Assembly (NCBI GenBank): GCA_902764915.1
Contig: CACWXY010000022.1
Coordinates: forward strand, 1 to 51,856
Direction of reading: 5' to 3'
DNA length: 51,856 bases
DNA from: an uncultured Eubacteriales bacterium
GTDB lineage: Bacteria > Bacillota > Clostridia > Christensenellales > Aristaeellaceae
The notes beneath the pieces were generated by a model. It saw nothing but the letters and a program-made list of their open reading frames with translations, was not told the DNA's origin and searched no databases. A program made the translations under genes and the position numbers. Shown here in pieces: positions 18,760 to 28,560 of the stretch; positions within the stretch are counted from its first letter, which is position 1; each line of letters starts with the position of its first letter.

Positions 18760-18788
18760 GTTATAGCAGATAACCCCCGGGACGTCAA
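18760..18788 (-). promoter_or_regulatory. Promoter of the opp operon
   Basis: On the minus strand TTGACG (18783-18788), a 17-base spacer and TATAAC (18760-18765) with an upstream TG (extended -10). Confidence 0.85.
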
Positions 18789-18911
18789 TGAAAAAACCAG
18801 AAAAAGCACGATCGTTCTTTCCGATCACAGGTGATTGCTTTTTCCGGCATGGCACGGCACAGGCGTGTATCGAGACGGGGCAGGGCGGCGGTTCGGAATG
18901 CGCGAAAGAGA

Positions 18912-18943
18912 AAAGGACGCGTTCGCGCAGAGGCGTGAACGCG
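18912..18943 (-). terminator. Terminator of the GltD-like gene
   Basis: On the minus strand a GC-rich stem (CGCGTTCACGC with GCGAACGCG, one wobble) is followed by TCCTTTTCTCTTT. It separates the upstream minus-strand cluster from the opp promoter. Confidence 0.7.
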
Positions 18944-18961
18944 CCACGGAAGGCTGTTTTC

Positions 18962-20263
18962 TCAGAGCACCTGTTCGGCCTGGGCCTCGGCATCGGCAAA
19001 GGTAACCACAGGCACATCCGGGTAGTCGGTCAGTTTGGGCAGCGGCAGTGTCTGCATGTAGGCATGCATGGACTCCGCTACGCGCTTGCCGTTGGCCACG
19101 GCCTCGACGACAGTCCGTGCACCGCTGGTGGCATCGCCGGCTGCGAACACGCCGGGGCGGCTGGTATGCCCGTCCGCGTCTACGGTAAGCAGGCCCTTAT
19201 TGGTGGTATCAATCCCCTTGGTGGAGCGGATCAGGTTGCTCTCCGCGCCCTGGCTGACTGCGATAATGACGCCGGTGCAGGGATAGAGCTTTTCCGTGCC
19301 GGGGATCGGGGTTGCCTTTCCGCTGTCATCTACCTGGCTGTCGGCGAGGATTACGCCGTCCTCCCGGATTTCCAGGGTACACTTGTTCATGATAAAGTCC
19401 ACGCCTTCCAGCCTTGCATAGCTGCTCTCATACTGGCTGGCAGTAAGCGTATCGGTGAGATTCACGCAGGCCACATGATGCGCGCCCTTGCGCACGGCAG
19501 TGCGCGCGCAGTCCATGGCACTGTTGCCGGTACCGATCACCAGGATTCTTTCGCCCAGACGGAAGGCGTCCGGGCTGGCCAGGTAATTGATGGCATAGGT
19601 CACATGCCCCAGGCTTTCGCCGCGGATGTTCAGACGGTTAGGCCGCCAGAGGCCGGCGCCGACGAACACGCTCTGGTAGCCGTCCCGGAACAGGTCGTCA
19701 ATGGTAATGGCGCTGCCGATATAGGTGTTGGGCCGGAACTGAATTCCCTTGAGCTCCAGATGCCGGTAGGCCATGTCATCCAGTACCGAGTCCGGGAGCC
19801 GGAAGTCCGGAATGCCGTAGCGCAGAACGCCGCCGATCTTATCCCGACCGTCAAAGATGGTTACGCCATAACCGTATCTTGCCAGAATAATGGCGATGGT
19901 CAGTCCGGCCGGACCGGCACCAATGACTGCGGCCTTGCGGCCGTTGGGCTCGGCGGGACCTTTTACCATCTGATTGGCATAAGTGGAGGAAATGTAGTTC
20001 TCGATAATGGAGAAGTGCACGGGCGCTTCCTTGATGCCGCGCACGCAGTGGCCTTCGCACTGCTTTTCATGATTGCAGACCAGGGAGCAGACGGTGGTCA
20101 GCGGGTTGTTTTCAAAGAGCATCCATCCGGCATCATTCAATCGCCCGGCTTTGAGCAGGCGAATGACCTCCGGTATATTCGTATGAATGGGACAGCCTTC
20201 CTGGCAGCGCGGTTTCTTGCAGCCGAGACAGCGGTTGGCTTCCTCCATGACATGTAATGCCAT
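18962..20263 (-). CDS. GltD-like NAD(P)-dependent flavoprotein oxidoreductase
   Basis: 433 residues, the size of a glutamate synthase small subunit or dihydropyrimidine dehydrogenase PreT. The N-terminal iron-sulfur region has CLGCKKPRCQEGCP and CSLVCNHEKQCEGHC. The FAD site is VIGAGPAGLTIA, the NAD(P) site VIGTGNSAMDCARTA, and a late VFAAGDATSGARTV closes FAD binding. No GltB or PreA partner is in the window. It follows a nucleoside hydrolase gene by 33 bases, which hints at nucleobase metabolism (inference). AAAGGA supports the ATG. Confidence 0.88.
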   Translation of the reverse strand: MALHVMEEANRCLGCKKPRCQEGCPIHTNIPEVIRLLKAGRLNDAGWMLFENNPLTTVCSLVCNHEKQCEGHCVRGIKEAPVHFSIIENYISSTYANQMVKGPAEPNGRKAAVIGAGPAGLTIAIILARYGYGVTIFDGRDKIGGVLRYGIPDFRLPDSVLDDMAYRHLELKGIQFRPNTYIGSAITIDDLFRDGYQSVFVGAGLWRPNRLNIRGESLGHVTYAINYLASPDAFRLGERILVIGTGNSAMDCARTAVRKGAHHVACVNLTDTLTASQYESSYARLEGVDFIMNKCTLEIREDGVILADSQVDDSGKATPIPGTEKLYPCTGVIIAVSQGAESNLIRSTKGIDTTNKGLLTVDADGHTSRPGVFAAGDATSGARTVVEAVANGKRVAESMHAYMQTLPLPKLTDYPDVPVVTFADAEAQAEQVL

Positions 20264-20296
20264 TGCAATCGTTCCTTTCCCAATAATGACGTGTTC

Positions 20297-21221
20297 CTAG
20301 CATTCGGCGCGTGACAGAACAGTAAACATATCCCGGAAGATGGCGGTGCGGTTCAGGCGGCGCACCACGCGTATGGGATGCCGGTTCGGATCCCGGGCCC
20401 AGTGGGCAGCATCCGGAAGCAGCGGGCTGGATGTGATCTCGCTCTCGACCCATTCCGGATGCATGACAGTGCTTACCGCGGCGACGTCCCAGATTTCCTT
20501 GGCCCAGCCGAGGGGGTTGTCCGTGTAGGCGCAGAACAGGTCTGCCAGTGCGTCGCATACCCGGTTCTTTCCGCCCAGGCAGGCCTGGATTTCATAGGCG
20601 GACGCTGTGAGATGGGAGGCTACGCCCAGGCATGGCACCAGTATCAGCGGAACCCCGCTGTCCAGTATCAGCCGGGATGCCGCAGGATCCTGGACAAGAT
20701 TGAACTCCCGGGTGTGCGGCCAGGAGAGCGCGTGCCCGGCCAGCCATACCACCACGATATGCGAAAGAAGCCGCGGCTCCAGAAGAATGGCGGAGGCAAT
20801 ATTGGTAATGCATCCGATTGCGCAGACATACAGAGGATCCGATGCAGGGCGTGCCATGGCGCGGCGGATCAGATCGCGCACGGCCGGAGAACTGACCGGC
20901 GTCTGTGCATCCGGCAGATACTGGTCGGCACCGCGGAAGACAAAACCGTCTGCAGAAACCCTGGCAAGGTCCAGCAGACGCAGGATCTCGGCGTAGCTTT
21001 TTCTCCATGCCGTCTGCGGGGCCTGTGGAGCGTGCATTGTGAAACGGAGCGGTATATACGGCCTGAAGGTGCACACGGTCAGGGGAGAAAAGGGCATACA
21101 TCAGTGCAAACTGATCGTCGACCTCGTTATAGGTATCTGTGTCCAGCACCATGTCCACCGCATGCGCAGGCAGTGCCAGGCGCGAAAGAAGAAACAGGGG
21201 ATCCGGTGTGGGAAACGGCAT
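20297..21221 (-). pseudogene. Inosine-uridine-type nucleoside hydrolase, interrupted by a one-base frameshift
   Basis: The N-terminal part begins at ATG 21221 with AAGGAG upstream and carries the family signature MVLDTDTYNEVDDQFALMYA, whose Asp residues bind calcium. After GMEK the frame is lost. The rest continues in another frame as KSYAEILRLLDLA, then LYVCAIGCITNIASAI and HTREFNLVQDP. A run of five A (minus strand; 20998-21002) would restore one frame if it were four. The joined protein of about 308 residues is full length for the family. It is either a true pseudogene, a slippage site or a sequence error. Confidence 0.85.
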
Positions 21222-21267
21222 GACGGGTCTCCTTTCTGCAGGGGCTGGCGGTGTGATGGACGCAGGG

Positions 21268-23467
21268 TCAGTCGCGTGTTTTGGCGCCCAGCTGCTTCAG
21301 TGCCTGCTTTTCCAGATACATCTTCTGATCAGCGCGGGCAAAGGCGTCATGCAGGCTATGATCGTTTTCCCTGTCAAACGCGGACAGTCCGCCGGAAACG
21401 ACAGCACCGCCAGATGCGATATGCGCTGCGGACCTGTCGTGCAGTGTCTGCATCAGGCTGTCCCTCGCGTCGAAGTCCCGGCCTCTGAGAATAACCACGA
21501 ACTCATCTCCGCCGATGCGGAAGACGGGACTGTGCTGGAACAGCTCGCAGATCATGCTGGAGGCACTGCGGATGTACTCATCCCCCGCCTTATGCCCGAG
21601 GGTGTCATTGATATGCTTCAGGCCGTTGACATCACAGACGACAACGGCAAAGTCGCGGATCAGTCCGGTTTCGATATCCCGGTTGGTGTTTTTTTCCATA
21701 TTCAGATAGGCATGCTTGCTCTTTACGCCGGTCAGCGGATCCGTGTTGGCGATCATCTCGCTTTCCTTCTTCTGCTTGTTCATGAAGGAATAATTGGTCA
21801 TCATGATCAGCATGGCAAAGGCAAACATGGCTGTGGCCATGAGCATGGTACGGGAGTTTGCCCACTGCAGATTTTCCATCTGCTCCTGGATAAAGCGCTC
21901 GTCCTCCAGGCGCGCGTTTGTGAGATCAGTAACTGTGCTGTAGTGCGCCTGAATATGGGAGAGCATCTCCTGACTGGAGGCAATCATGGACTGGCGCATC
22001 CAGATGAGGGCGATAAAGAGCACCAGTGTCAGAAGGGCGACCCAGACAATGACGCTCTTGCCGAAGCGCCGGCTGACATCCCGGTGCAGAATACTGCGGA
22101 AGAAGAGAAAACCGAGAATGCTCCAGATTATGAACAGAAAATAGGTTTCCTTGGCCATGGAGCCTTCGGATACCAGGTTGGGCACCAGCAGATAGACCAG
22201 GAAACCGACCATGATGATCAATCCGGCCAGCCCTGCCGTGTGCTGTCTGCGGTCGCCCAGCTTTCCGGCCTGCTTCATGGCACAGGCGGACACAATGGCA
22301 TAGAGAATGGTGGCGCCAATCGTGGTGACGTCTACGATCCATCCGATAGCTGTACGCCCCACGAAGGGAATGGGGAGGGAAAGCAGTGCCACCAGATAAA
22401 TGGCATTGCGCGGCGTCTCATGCGCACTGAGCTTTCCGAATGCGCTTGGCAGCACCTGATCTTTCCCCAGTGCGTAGAACAGACGGGAAAGCGCGGTTAT
22501 ATTGCCGATCAGGCTGGTCAGCACAAGGCAGAGCAGCGAAACCATGAGCAGGATTACGCCCAGATTGCCCATGTGTGCGCGGGCAGCATAGAAAGCGGGC
22601 AGCGCTTCCAGACCGCTGAGATGGTCCAGGTCTCGGATATAGGCGAGCCAGGAGTCATACTGCGGAGGATAGGCAGTCACGGACAGCAGAAGCACAAACA
22701 CGTACAGCAGTGTGGTGAACAGCACAACCAGGAACATCAGACGGAAAGAGCGCTGCCTGCGGAAGGCGAACTCTTCCGTTCCGTGGGAGATGCTCTCAAA
22801 CCCGATGAATGCCCAGGGCGAGATAATGGCGATATGAATGATCTGCCGCAAGGCATGCGTGTCGGGGACATAGGGCAGGGACAGCCCTGCGGAAAGCCCT
22901 GTTACGGAGCCGATGAACGCGAGGGTAATGCCCAGCGTAAATACAATGGCCATGATGCTCATCAAGACCCCCGGCTGCACGCTTTGTGCGAATGCACAGG
23001 AAAGCGATCAGCGCCACCGCGAGGATCGGGAGAATGGCTTCCCCCAGGTAAACGTCATACCCGAAAAGCGTGTACAGCCGCCCGAAACGGAAGATATCGC
23101 CCAGGAAATACCGGGCATACAGCGGAAGGGACGTGGCATTCGCCCAGAGTATGGCCAGGTAGGTCAGCGCCGTAAACCAGGAAACGAGGAAGCCCTGGTC
23201 ATACCCGAAGACTTCCCGGGCATAGGCGTACGCACCGCCGCACTCAGGGTAGCAATGCATCATATAGTCATAGTTGTAGCCCATCAGCAGCATGACCAGC
23301 GCACCGATGAGCAGGCCGAATACACTGCCCATCGGTCCGGCAGAAGAAAGATAGGTATTGGCGGTCACGACCAGGGAACCCCATCCCACACTGGTGCCGA
23401 TGGCAAACGCCCAGGCAGTGAACGGGGAAAGGTATGGTGTCAGTTTGGCTTTGTCTTGTGTATGCAT
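21268..23467 (-). pseudogene. APC-family amino-acid permease fused to a GGDEF domain, interrupted by a one-base frameshift
   Basis: The N-terminal half starts at ATG 23467 (AAAGGATC upstream) with the APC transporter pattern WAFAIGTSVGWGSLVV, and runs to about 22973. There five G (minus strand; 22968-22972) shift the frame; four would join it to the second half. That half gives further membrane helices (PWAFIGFESISHGTEEF), a helix pair enclosing about 65 outside residues, then a cytoplasmic GGDEF domain. The domain has VCDVNGLKHINDTLGH and RIGGDEF (21499-21513), so cyclase activity is expected; the RxxD inhibition site is absent. The joined product would be about 733 residues. It lies 26 bases after a REC-EAL gene. 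Confidence 0.85.
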
Positions 23468-23493
23468 AGGCAGATCCTTTCACCCGCGGCCGG

Positions 23494-25737
23494 TCAGTTG
23501 TCCGCTTTGTTTTGATAGATCCGGTATCCGCTGGTGCCTTCGCGCACCAGCTCAGAGATGGCCATATCTGCCCGGTGCAGGAGATCTGCTTCCGGATTAT
23601 CGGGATCGGAGAAGGCAATGCCGATGTGCATGTCAATCCCGGGCAGGTTATCCATCGGCATGGAGAGCGCTTCGGAAACCGCAGCGACCTTTTCACATAC
23701 CAGTGCCTGCATGGCCGTGGTGACACGGGTGACGATCACGACAAACTCGTCTTCCTGCAGCCGGCAGATCAGGTCTACGGAGCGGAAGGACTGGCGGAGA
23801 ACATCGGCAACGCGCAGCACCACCTGATTGGTCACCGGCATGGGAAGATCCCGCAGATTGACGATCTGGAATACCAGAAGCGCGATATGCTCCTTATCCG
23901 CATCGTGATAGAGCATCTCAAAGCCGGAATGGTTGTACATGCCGGTAGTCGCATCATGCAGTGCATTATAGGTGAACTTCTCCCGGACTTTCCTGGAGGG
24001 ACTGACATGAACGGCTGCCGAGCGCACATGCTCGACCGGTCCGATCTTCTGGCGGGCCACAAGGAAGGATTCAAACTCCTCGGGCGGAATGGGGCGCGAG
24101 AAATAATAGCCCTGCACTACGTCACAGCCCATGGCCTTCAGCGTAAACATCTGTTCGGCAGTCTCCACGCCTTCGGCAATGGTCGGTACGTTCAGGGAGT
24201 CCGCAATGTCAAAGACGACCTCCAGCATACGCGTATCCTTGCGCTCGGAGAACGCGTTGCGGATGAACTGCATATCCAGTTTCAGCGCATCAATGGGCAG
24301 TGTGGAGACCATGTTCAGGGAGGAATACCCTGAACCGAAATCGTCCATTTCAATGGTAAAGCCCTTGTCGCGGAAACGGTTCACGGTCTCAATGATCTGC
24401 ACCGCATCCTGCGTATAGGCAGACTCGGTGATCTCCAGATGAAGGTCCGCGTGAGTCAGTCCGGTTTCTGTTACCAGCTGCTCCATGCTTTCCACCAGCT
24501 GGCTGTCCAGCATGTCAATGCGCGATACATTGACCGAGACAGGTACGCAGAAATGCAGCCTTGTCTTCCAGTCCTGGATCTGTTCGGCTACCTGACGCCA
24601 GATATACCGGTCAAGCACCTGAATCAGACCGTTCTTTTCAAACAGTGGAATAAAGACGCTGGGGCTGATCATGCCCAGGGTCGGATGCTTCCAGCGCACC
24701 AGTGCCTCCGCGCTGTGCAGAACCGGTTCCTGTGTCTGTATGTCAAACTTGGGCTGGTAGAAGACGACGAACTGCTTCTCATCAATGGCGGCTTTGAATC
24801 CCTCCAGCAGCTGTTCGGCATAGATCTCGGACTCATGCAGTGCGTTGTCATAGATCGCTACAGCCTTGGCAAAGGAGGAGCGCACCGTATCGGCCGCCAT
24901 CTTGGCGCGGTCAAACCGACGCTCAATGTCAATCGTCTTATCCACCTCGGAATACACGCCCATGCGCAGACGCACCAGGCTTCGGCTGTCCTCACCAAGG
25001 TAGGCGCCAATGGTGTCCAGAATGGATTGGTAATCCGTACGGTGGGGACAGTAGATCAGGAAAGTATCGGCTTCCAGGCGGCAGACCAGGCCGCCGTATT
25101 CCAGGATCATTTCCTTCAGGTACGCCGCGATCTGCTGCAGAATATGATCCCCGAAAGCCTTGCCATGGCGCTCATTTAGCAGATGAAAATGATTCACATC
25201 CATGACAATGGCATCCATGGTCTGATCCTTGTGATACATGTCATACTGCTCGGCGTACCGGTAAAAGAACTCCCGGTTCAGAAGCCCTGTCAGGGAGTCA
25301 CGCTCGGTCTGACGCAGGATAGCCCGGTCCTCGGACAGTTCAATCGTACGCCGTACGCGGGCTCGGATGACCTTCGGCATGGGATAGGGCTTGGAGATGA
25401 AGTCGCTGGCCCCGAAGGTCAGGCTGTCTACTTCGGACTCGCGGTCACTGGTCATGACAATGACGGGAATCCGGGAAAGCTCCGGCGCTTCCTTGACGCT
25501 TTTGAGGATGTCCATGCCGTGAATATCGGGGAGCACCAGGTCCAGAAGCACAAGGGAGAGTGTATCAAAGTGCGCGTGAATGGCCTCCAGCGCTTCCTGA
25601 CCGTTTTCCGCAAAGAGCAGCTCATAGGTATCAGAAAGAATATTGGAAAGGATCTCGCGGTTGATGATTTCGTCCTCGACTACCAGTACGAGGCGCTTGC
25701 CGTTGGAGGAGTGGAATCGCAGATGAGTGTCCTGCAT
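23494..25737 (-). CDS. Response regulator with REC, degenerate GGDEF, EAL and second degenerate GGDEF domains
   Basis: 747 residues. REC covers about 15-135, with ED at 21-22, phospho-acceptor D66, T96 and K116. A first GGDEF-like domain (145-295) has LEADT in place of GGDEF. The EAL domain (305-560) keeps EAL at 344-346, N403, E435, DDFGSGYSS at 465, K486 and E522, so c-di-GMP phosphodiesterase activity is likely. A third catalytic-like domain (585-747) has LQEDEF instead of GGDEF. No histidine kinase is nearby. It is the first gene of the cluster and directly precedes the permease-GGDEF gene, giving a synthase/hydrolase pair. Confidence 0.93.
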   Translation of the reverse strand: MQDTHLRFHSSNGKRLVLVVEDEIINREILSNILSDTYELLFAENGQEALEAIHAHFDTLSLVLLDLVLPDIHGMDILKSVKEAPELSRIPVIVMTSDRESEVDSLTFGASDFISKPYPMPKVIRARVRRTIELSEDRAILRQTERDSLTGLLNREFFYRYAEQYDMYHKDQTMDAIVMDVNHFHLLNERHGKAFGDHILQQIAAYLKEMILEYGGLVCRLEADTFLIYCPHRTDYQSILDTIGAYLGEDSRSLVRLRMGVYSEVDKTIDIERRFDRAKMAADTVRSSFAKAVAIYDNALHESEIYAEQLLEGFKAAIDEKQFVVFYQPKFDIQTQEPVLHSAEALVRWKHPTLGMISPSVFIPLFEKNGLIQVLDRYIWRQVAEQIQDWKTRLHFCVPVSVNVSRIDMLDSQLVESMEQLVTETGLTHADLHLEITESAYTQDAVQIIETVNRFRDKGFTIEMDDFGSGYSSLNMVSTLPIDALKLDMQFIRNAFSERKDTRMLEVVFDIADSLNVPTIAEGVETAEQMFTLKAMGCDVVQGYYFSRPIPPEEFESFLVARQKIGPVEHVRSAAVHVSPSRKVREKFTYNALHDATTGMYNHSGFEMLYHDADKEHIALLVFQIVNLRDLPMPVTNQVVLRVADVLRQSFRSVDLICRLQEDEFVVIVTRVTTAMQALVCEKVAAVSEALSMPMDNLPGIDMHIGIAFSDPDNPEADLLHRADMAISELVREGTSGYRIYQNKADN

Positions 25738-25877
25738 GACATACTACCTTTCTACTGTGAAGAGAAGAATCAATGACAGGAAAATCCGTGCACCGCTGTC
25801 GGGAAAAAGAGCACGACCCTGCTGACGCTGCGCTGATATTCCTGATTACATGAATGATACGTTTCCAAACACAGACC

Positions 25878-25906
25878 AGTATAGCGCGGCGGCGGGGAAG
25901 ATGCAA
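25878..25906 (-). promoter_or_regulatory. Promoter of the REC-EAL / permease-GGDEF cluster
   Basis: On the minus strand TTGCAT (25901-25906), a 17-base spacer and TATACT (25878-25883). The transcript would have a leader of about 130 bases. Confidence 0.75.
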
Positions 25907-26022
25907 TATAAGCGAGGATGCATGCGTGTGAAAAATGGGTATGCAGGCAGGAATGCGGAACAGGGCAGCGAATCCATCTGCAAAGTGGAAAAGAAATAGT
26001 TTTTTGTGCAAGGAGGTTATCC

Positions 26023-27009
26023 ATGAGCAGCAGGGAAAAGACACTGGGGGAATGGCTCAGCGATCCGCGCATTGCCTTCATCGCGCCGGATGCGATTCGA
26101 GGAAGGGATCTTTCTGAGGAAGACGTGTGGCATATGACGCTTTCTCAGATCAGGGAAGCACATCTGTTCAGCGGAAATATTGAGTCGGGACTGAGAAGAC
26201 TCTACGCAGCTGCGGACAGCGGGGAATGGTACTATCCGCTCTACAGCCGGGACGAGACAGCAGCTGAACCCGCCCGAACAGGCGTGAATCTTGTCTGGTT
26301 TCCGTCATCAGAGCCTGCCGCGGACAGCCGGCCTTTTATTCTTGTCGTGCCGGGCGGCGGATTTGTGAATGTCTGGAATCTGACCGAGGGCTGGCCGATT
26401 ACGGAAAGCTTTAACCGGCTCGGCTATCACTGCTTTATCCTGACCTATCAGGTGGAAGCGGAAGAAGGGCTTCTTTTAAGAAACATGGAAGACATGGCAC
26501 GTGCCCTGGAGATGATCCGCGCGCACGCGGACCGGTTCCATGTGGATCCTGATCACTATATGACCTGCGGGTTTTCTGCAGGCGGGTACCTGGTATGCCT
26601 GTGGAATACACGCATGGGATACCCGGCCCATCATCTTCCGGTGCCTGCGGCTGTATTCCCGGTCTATCCTGTGACCACGCTGCAGCCGGCAGTGCGGTAT
26701 GGTTCGCCGGACCTGGAGACGTCCGTGCGGCTGTACGGCTGTTCTGCAGAGGAAGCAGCCAGGCAGGACTTTGAGATTCCGGAGCATGTGGACGGTTTCC
26801 CACCCTGTGCGCTGTTCCTGGCGGCAGAGGATACACTGGTGGATCCGGAGAATTCGCGTATGCTGGCCCGTGCGCTGAGAGAAAAACAGATCCCCTGCTT
26901 TATGGAGATCGGGCCTTCCGGCGGACATGGGTTCGGTGACGGAACAGGCATGTGCATGGCCGGATGGACGGCACGCGCAGTGCAGTGGTATGCATCGCTG
27001 AAAATGTAA
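26023..27009 (+). CDS. Alpha/beta hydrolase, acetyl-esterase/BD-FAE-like
   Basis: 328 residues from the ATG at 26023, which has a perfect AGGAGG seven bases upstream. The oxyanion motif is VVPGGGFVNVW, the nucleophile CGFSAGGYLVCLWN, the acid AAEDTLVDPENS, and the His SGGHGFGDG. This is the arrangement of small carbohydrate or acyl esterases of the DLH/BD-FAE group. No signal peptide is seen. The substrate is not known. It stands alone, divergent from the c-di-GMP cluster. Confidence 0.87.
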   Translation: MSSREKTLGEWLSDPRIAFIAPDAIRGRDLSEEDVWHMTLSQIREAHLFSGNIESGLRRLYAAADSGEWYYPLYSRDETAAEPARTGVNLVWFPSSEPAADSRPFILVVPGGGFVNVWNLTEGWPITESFNRLGYHCFILTYQVEAEEGLLLRNMEDMARALEMIRAHADRFHVDPDHYMTCGFSAGGYLVCLWNTRMGYPAHHLPVPAAVFPVYPVTTLQPAVRYGSPDLETSVRLYGCSAEEAARQDFEIPEHVDGFPPCALFLAAEDTLVDPENSRMLARALREKQIPCFMEIGPSGGHGFGDGTGMCMAGWTARAVQWYASLKM

Positions 27010-27268
27010 GGTCACGCAGAGACCAATGCGCATTCTCCTCAGAGAAGAGCGGAAGACCGCGCAAGCAGGACAGGCGCAGAGATTGAGCCGGAACTGCGGA
27101 AATCAGTGCAGGGGAGGAGCAAAGCGCGGGATTCCGGCAATGCGGGAAATGTGCTGCCTGTGTTTCCGGAGACAGACTGTGCGGCCGGAAAGGGGTGCCG
27201 ATGGATATTGCCTTCGTGCATTGCGCGGACAGGCACGCAGCGCATGAAGGCGTGGGAAGGGTGAGACT

Positions 27269-28231
27269 ATGGAAATTGTGTTTCTGGAGCGGGACAGTGT
27301 CGGGCAGGATGTGGATGTGAGCGGTTTTTCCGAACTGGGGCATGTCACGTTCTATGCCATGACGAGAGGCGAGGAAGAAGTCAGGCAGCGCGTGCGGGAC
27401 GCGGAGGTGATCATTGTCAACAAGGCACCCATGAATGAGCGAACCCTTGCAGACGCGCATGCCCTGCGCATGATTGCGGTACTGGCAACCGGGTACAACA
27501 ACTGTAATGTCGCTTACTGCAAAAGCCGCGGGATTCGCGTGTGTAACGCGGTGAACTATGCAACCGCCATAGTAGCGCAGCATACCATGACCATGGCGCT
27601 GTGTCTGTCCCAGCACATACTGACCTACAACGCCTATGTGCATTCCGGGGCTTATGCCCGCAGCGGTCAGTTCACCTGCTTTACACCGGTCTTTTCGGAA
27701 CTGGAAGGAAAGACATGGGGCATTGTAGGCATGGGACACATCGGAAGCCGTGTGGCACAGCTGGCTTCAGCATTCGGATGCCGGGTCATCTGGCACTCGC
27801 TGACAGGAAGAAGCACGACGGGAAACTTTGCGCCGGTTTCCAAGGCACAGCTGCTCGAGGAAAGCGATATTCTGTCTCTCCACTGCCCGCTGAGTGAATT
27901 GTCCTTTCATTTTCTGGATGCAGAGGCCTTTTCGCAGATGAAGAAAAACGCGCTTGTCATCAATGTATCCCGTGGGCCTGTCGTGGACAGGGATGCGCTG
28001 GTGCAGGCGCTTTCCGAGCACAGGATCGCAGGGGCTGCACTGGATGTATATGACACGGAGCCTATGGAAGAGGACGATCCGCTGCTGTGCCTGCAGGAAA
28101 AGGAGCGGCTGCTGCTTACGCCGCATGTGGCCTGGGCCAGCGTGGAAGCACGGCAGCGCTGCGTGCAGGAAGCGTATGAGAATATACATGCCTTTATGCA
28201 GGGAACGGTTCGGAACGCAGTCAATCCGTAA
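27269..28231 (+). CDS. D-isomer-specific 2-hydroxyacid dehydrogenase (glycerate/hydroxypyruvate type)
   Basis: 320 residues. The NAD Rossmann motif is GIVGMGHIGSRVAQLA. Catalytic residues are in VINVSRGPVVDRDAL (Arg), VYDTEPMEEDDPL (Glu) and LTPHVAWAS (His). The LATGYNNCNVAYCKSRGI segment resembles hydroxypyruvate/glycerate dehydrogenases, which interconvert 2-keto and D-2-hydroxy acids with NAD(P)H. GGAAGG lies before the ATG. The 259 bases before it hold no convincing gene. Confidence 0.91.
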   Translation: MEIVFLERDSVGQDVDVSGFSELGHVTFYAMTRGEEEVRQRVRDAEVIIVNKAPMNERTLADAHALRMIAVLATGYNNCNVAYCKSRGIRVCNAVNYATAIVAQHTMTMALCLSQHILTYNAYVHSGAYARSGQFTCFTPVFSELEGKTWGIVGMGHIGSRVAQLASAFGCRVIWHSLTGRSTTGNFAPVSKAQLLEESDILSLHCPLSELSFHFLDAEAFSQMKKNALVINVSRGPVVDRDALVQALSEHRIAGAALDVYDTEPMEEDDPLLCLQEKERLLLTPHVAWASVEARQRCVQEAYENIHAFMQGTVRNAVNP

Positions 28232-28521
28232 TCCCGGAAAAGCCAAGGATGCATCCTCGTGTGCGCTGCAGAAGAAACAGGATGGCACCGGACCTTGCCG
28301 ATGAAAGCAGGGACTTGAAAGAACCGCGGCAAACCCATGCTGCAGGGCTTTGTCTGGCAGCAGGCAGGCCATAAGCTTTCCGTGAGCCTGTCAGGCGTGT
28401 CCGGGACGCGCATGCACATGGAATGCGCCTTTCTTTTGTGCGGGCATACGCCTGATAGTGCTGCGCCTGAGATATTTCACCCTTTATGAAAAAACGAATG
28501 AGCCGAAATAGGCGGATGAAA
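28232..28521. other. Intergenic stretch with no recognised gene
   Basis: About 290 bases between the dehydrogenase and the terminator at 28522. Only short frames without ribosome sites or family motifs are present. Confidence 0.5.
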
Positions 28522-28560
28522 AGGGGCTGTGACTTTTTTCACAGCCCCTGACGCTTTTTT
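28522..28560. terminator. Bidirectional terminator between convergent dehydrogenase and feo-operon units
   Basis: AGGGGCTGTG (28522-28531) pairs with CACAGCCCCT (28540-28549). T-runs follow on the plus strand and, more weakly, on the minus strand. Confidence 0.8.

Noticed and set aside
18962..20263. Assignment as glutamate synthase small subunit GltD
   Set aside because: No GltB is present, and the family also includes PreT and other partners, so only a GltD-like oxidoreductase is claimed.
25738..25871. Possible c-di-GMP riboswitch in the leader of the REC-EAL gene
   Set aside because: The leader is long enough, but I do not see the conserved core or paired stems of the known c-di-GMP riboswitch classes.
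27026..27247. A 73-codon frame with a Cys cluster between the esterase and dehydrogenase
   Set aside because: No ribosome site, Arg-rich composition, and no match to a known small Cys protein family.
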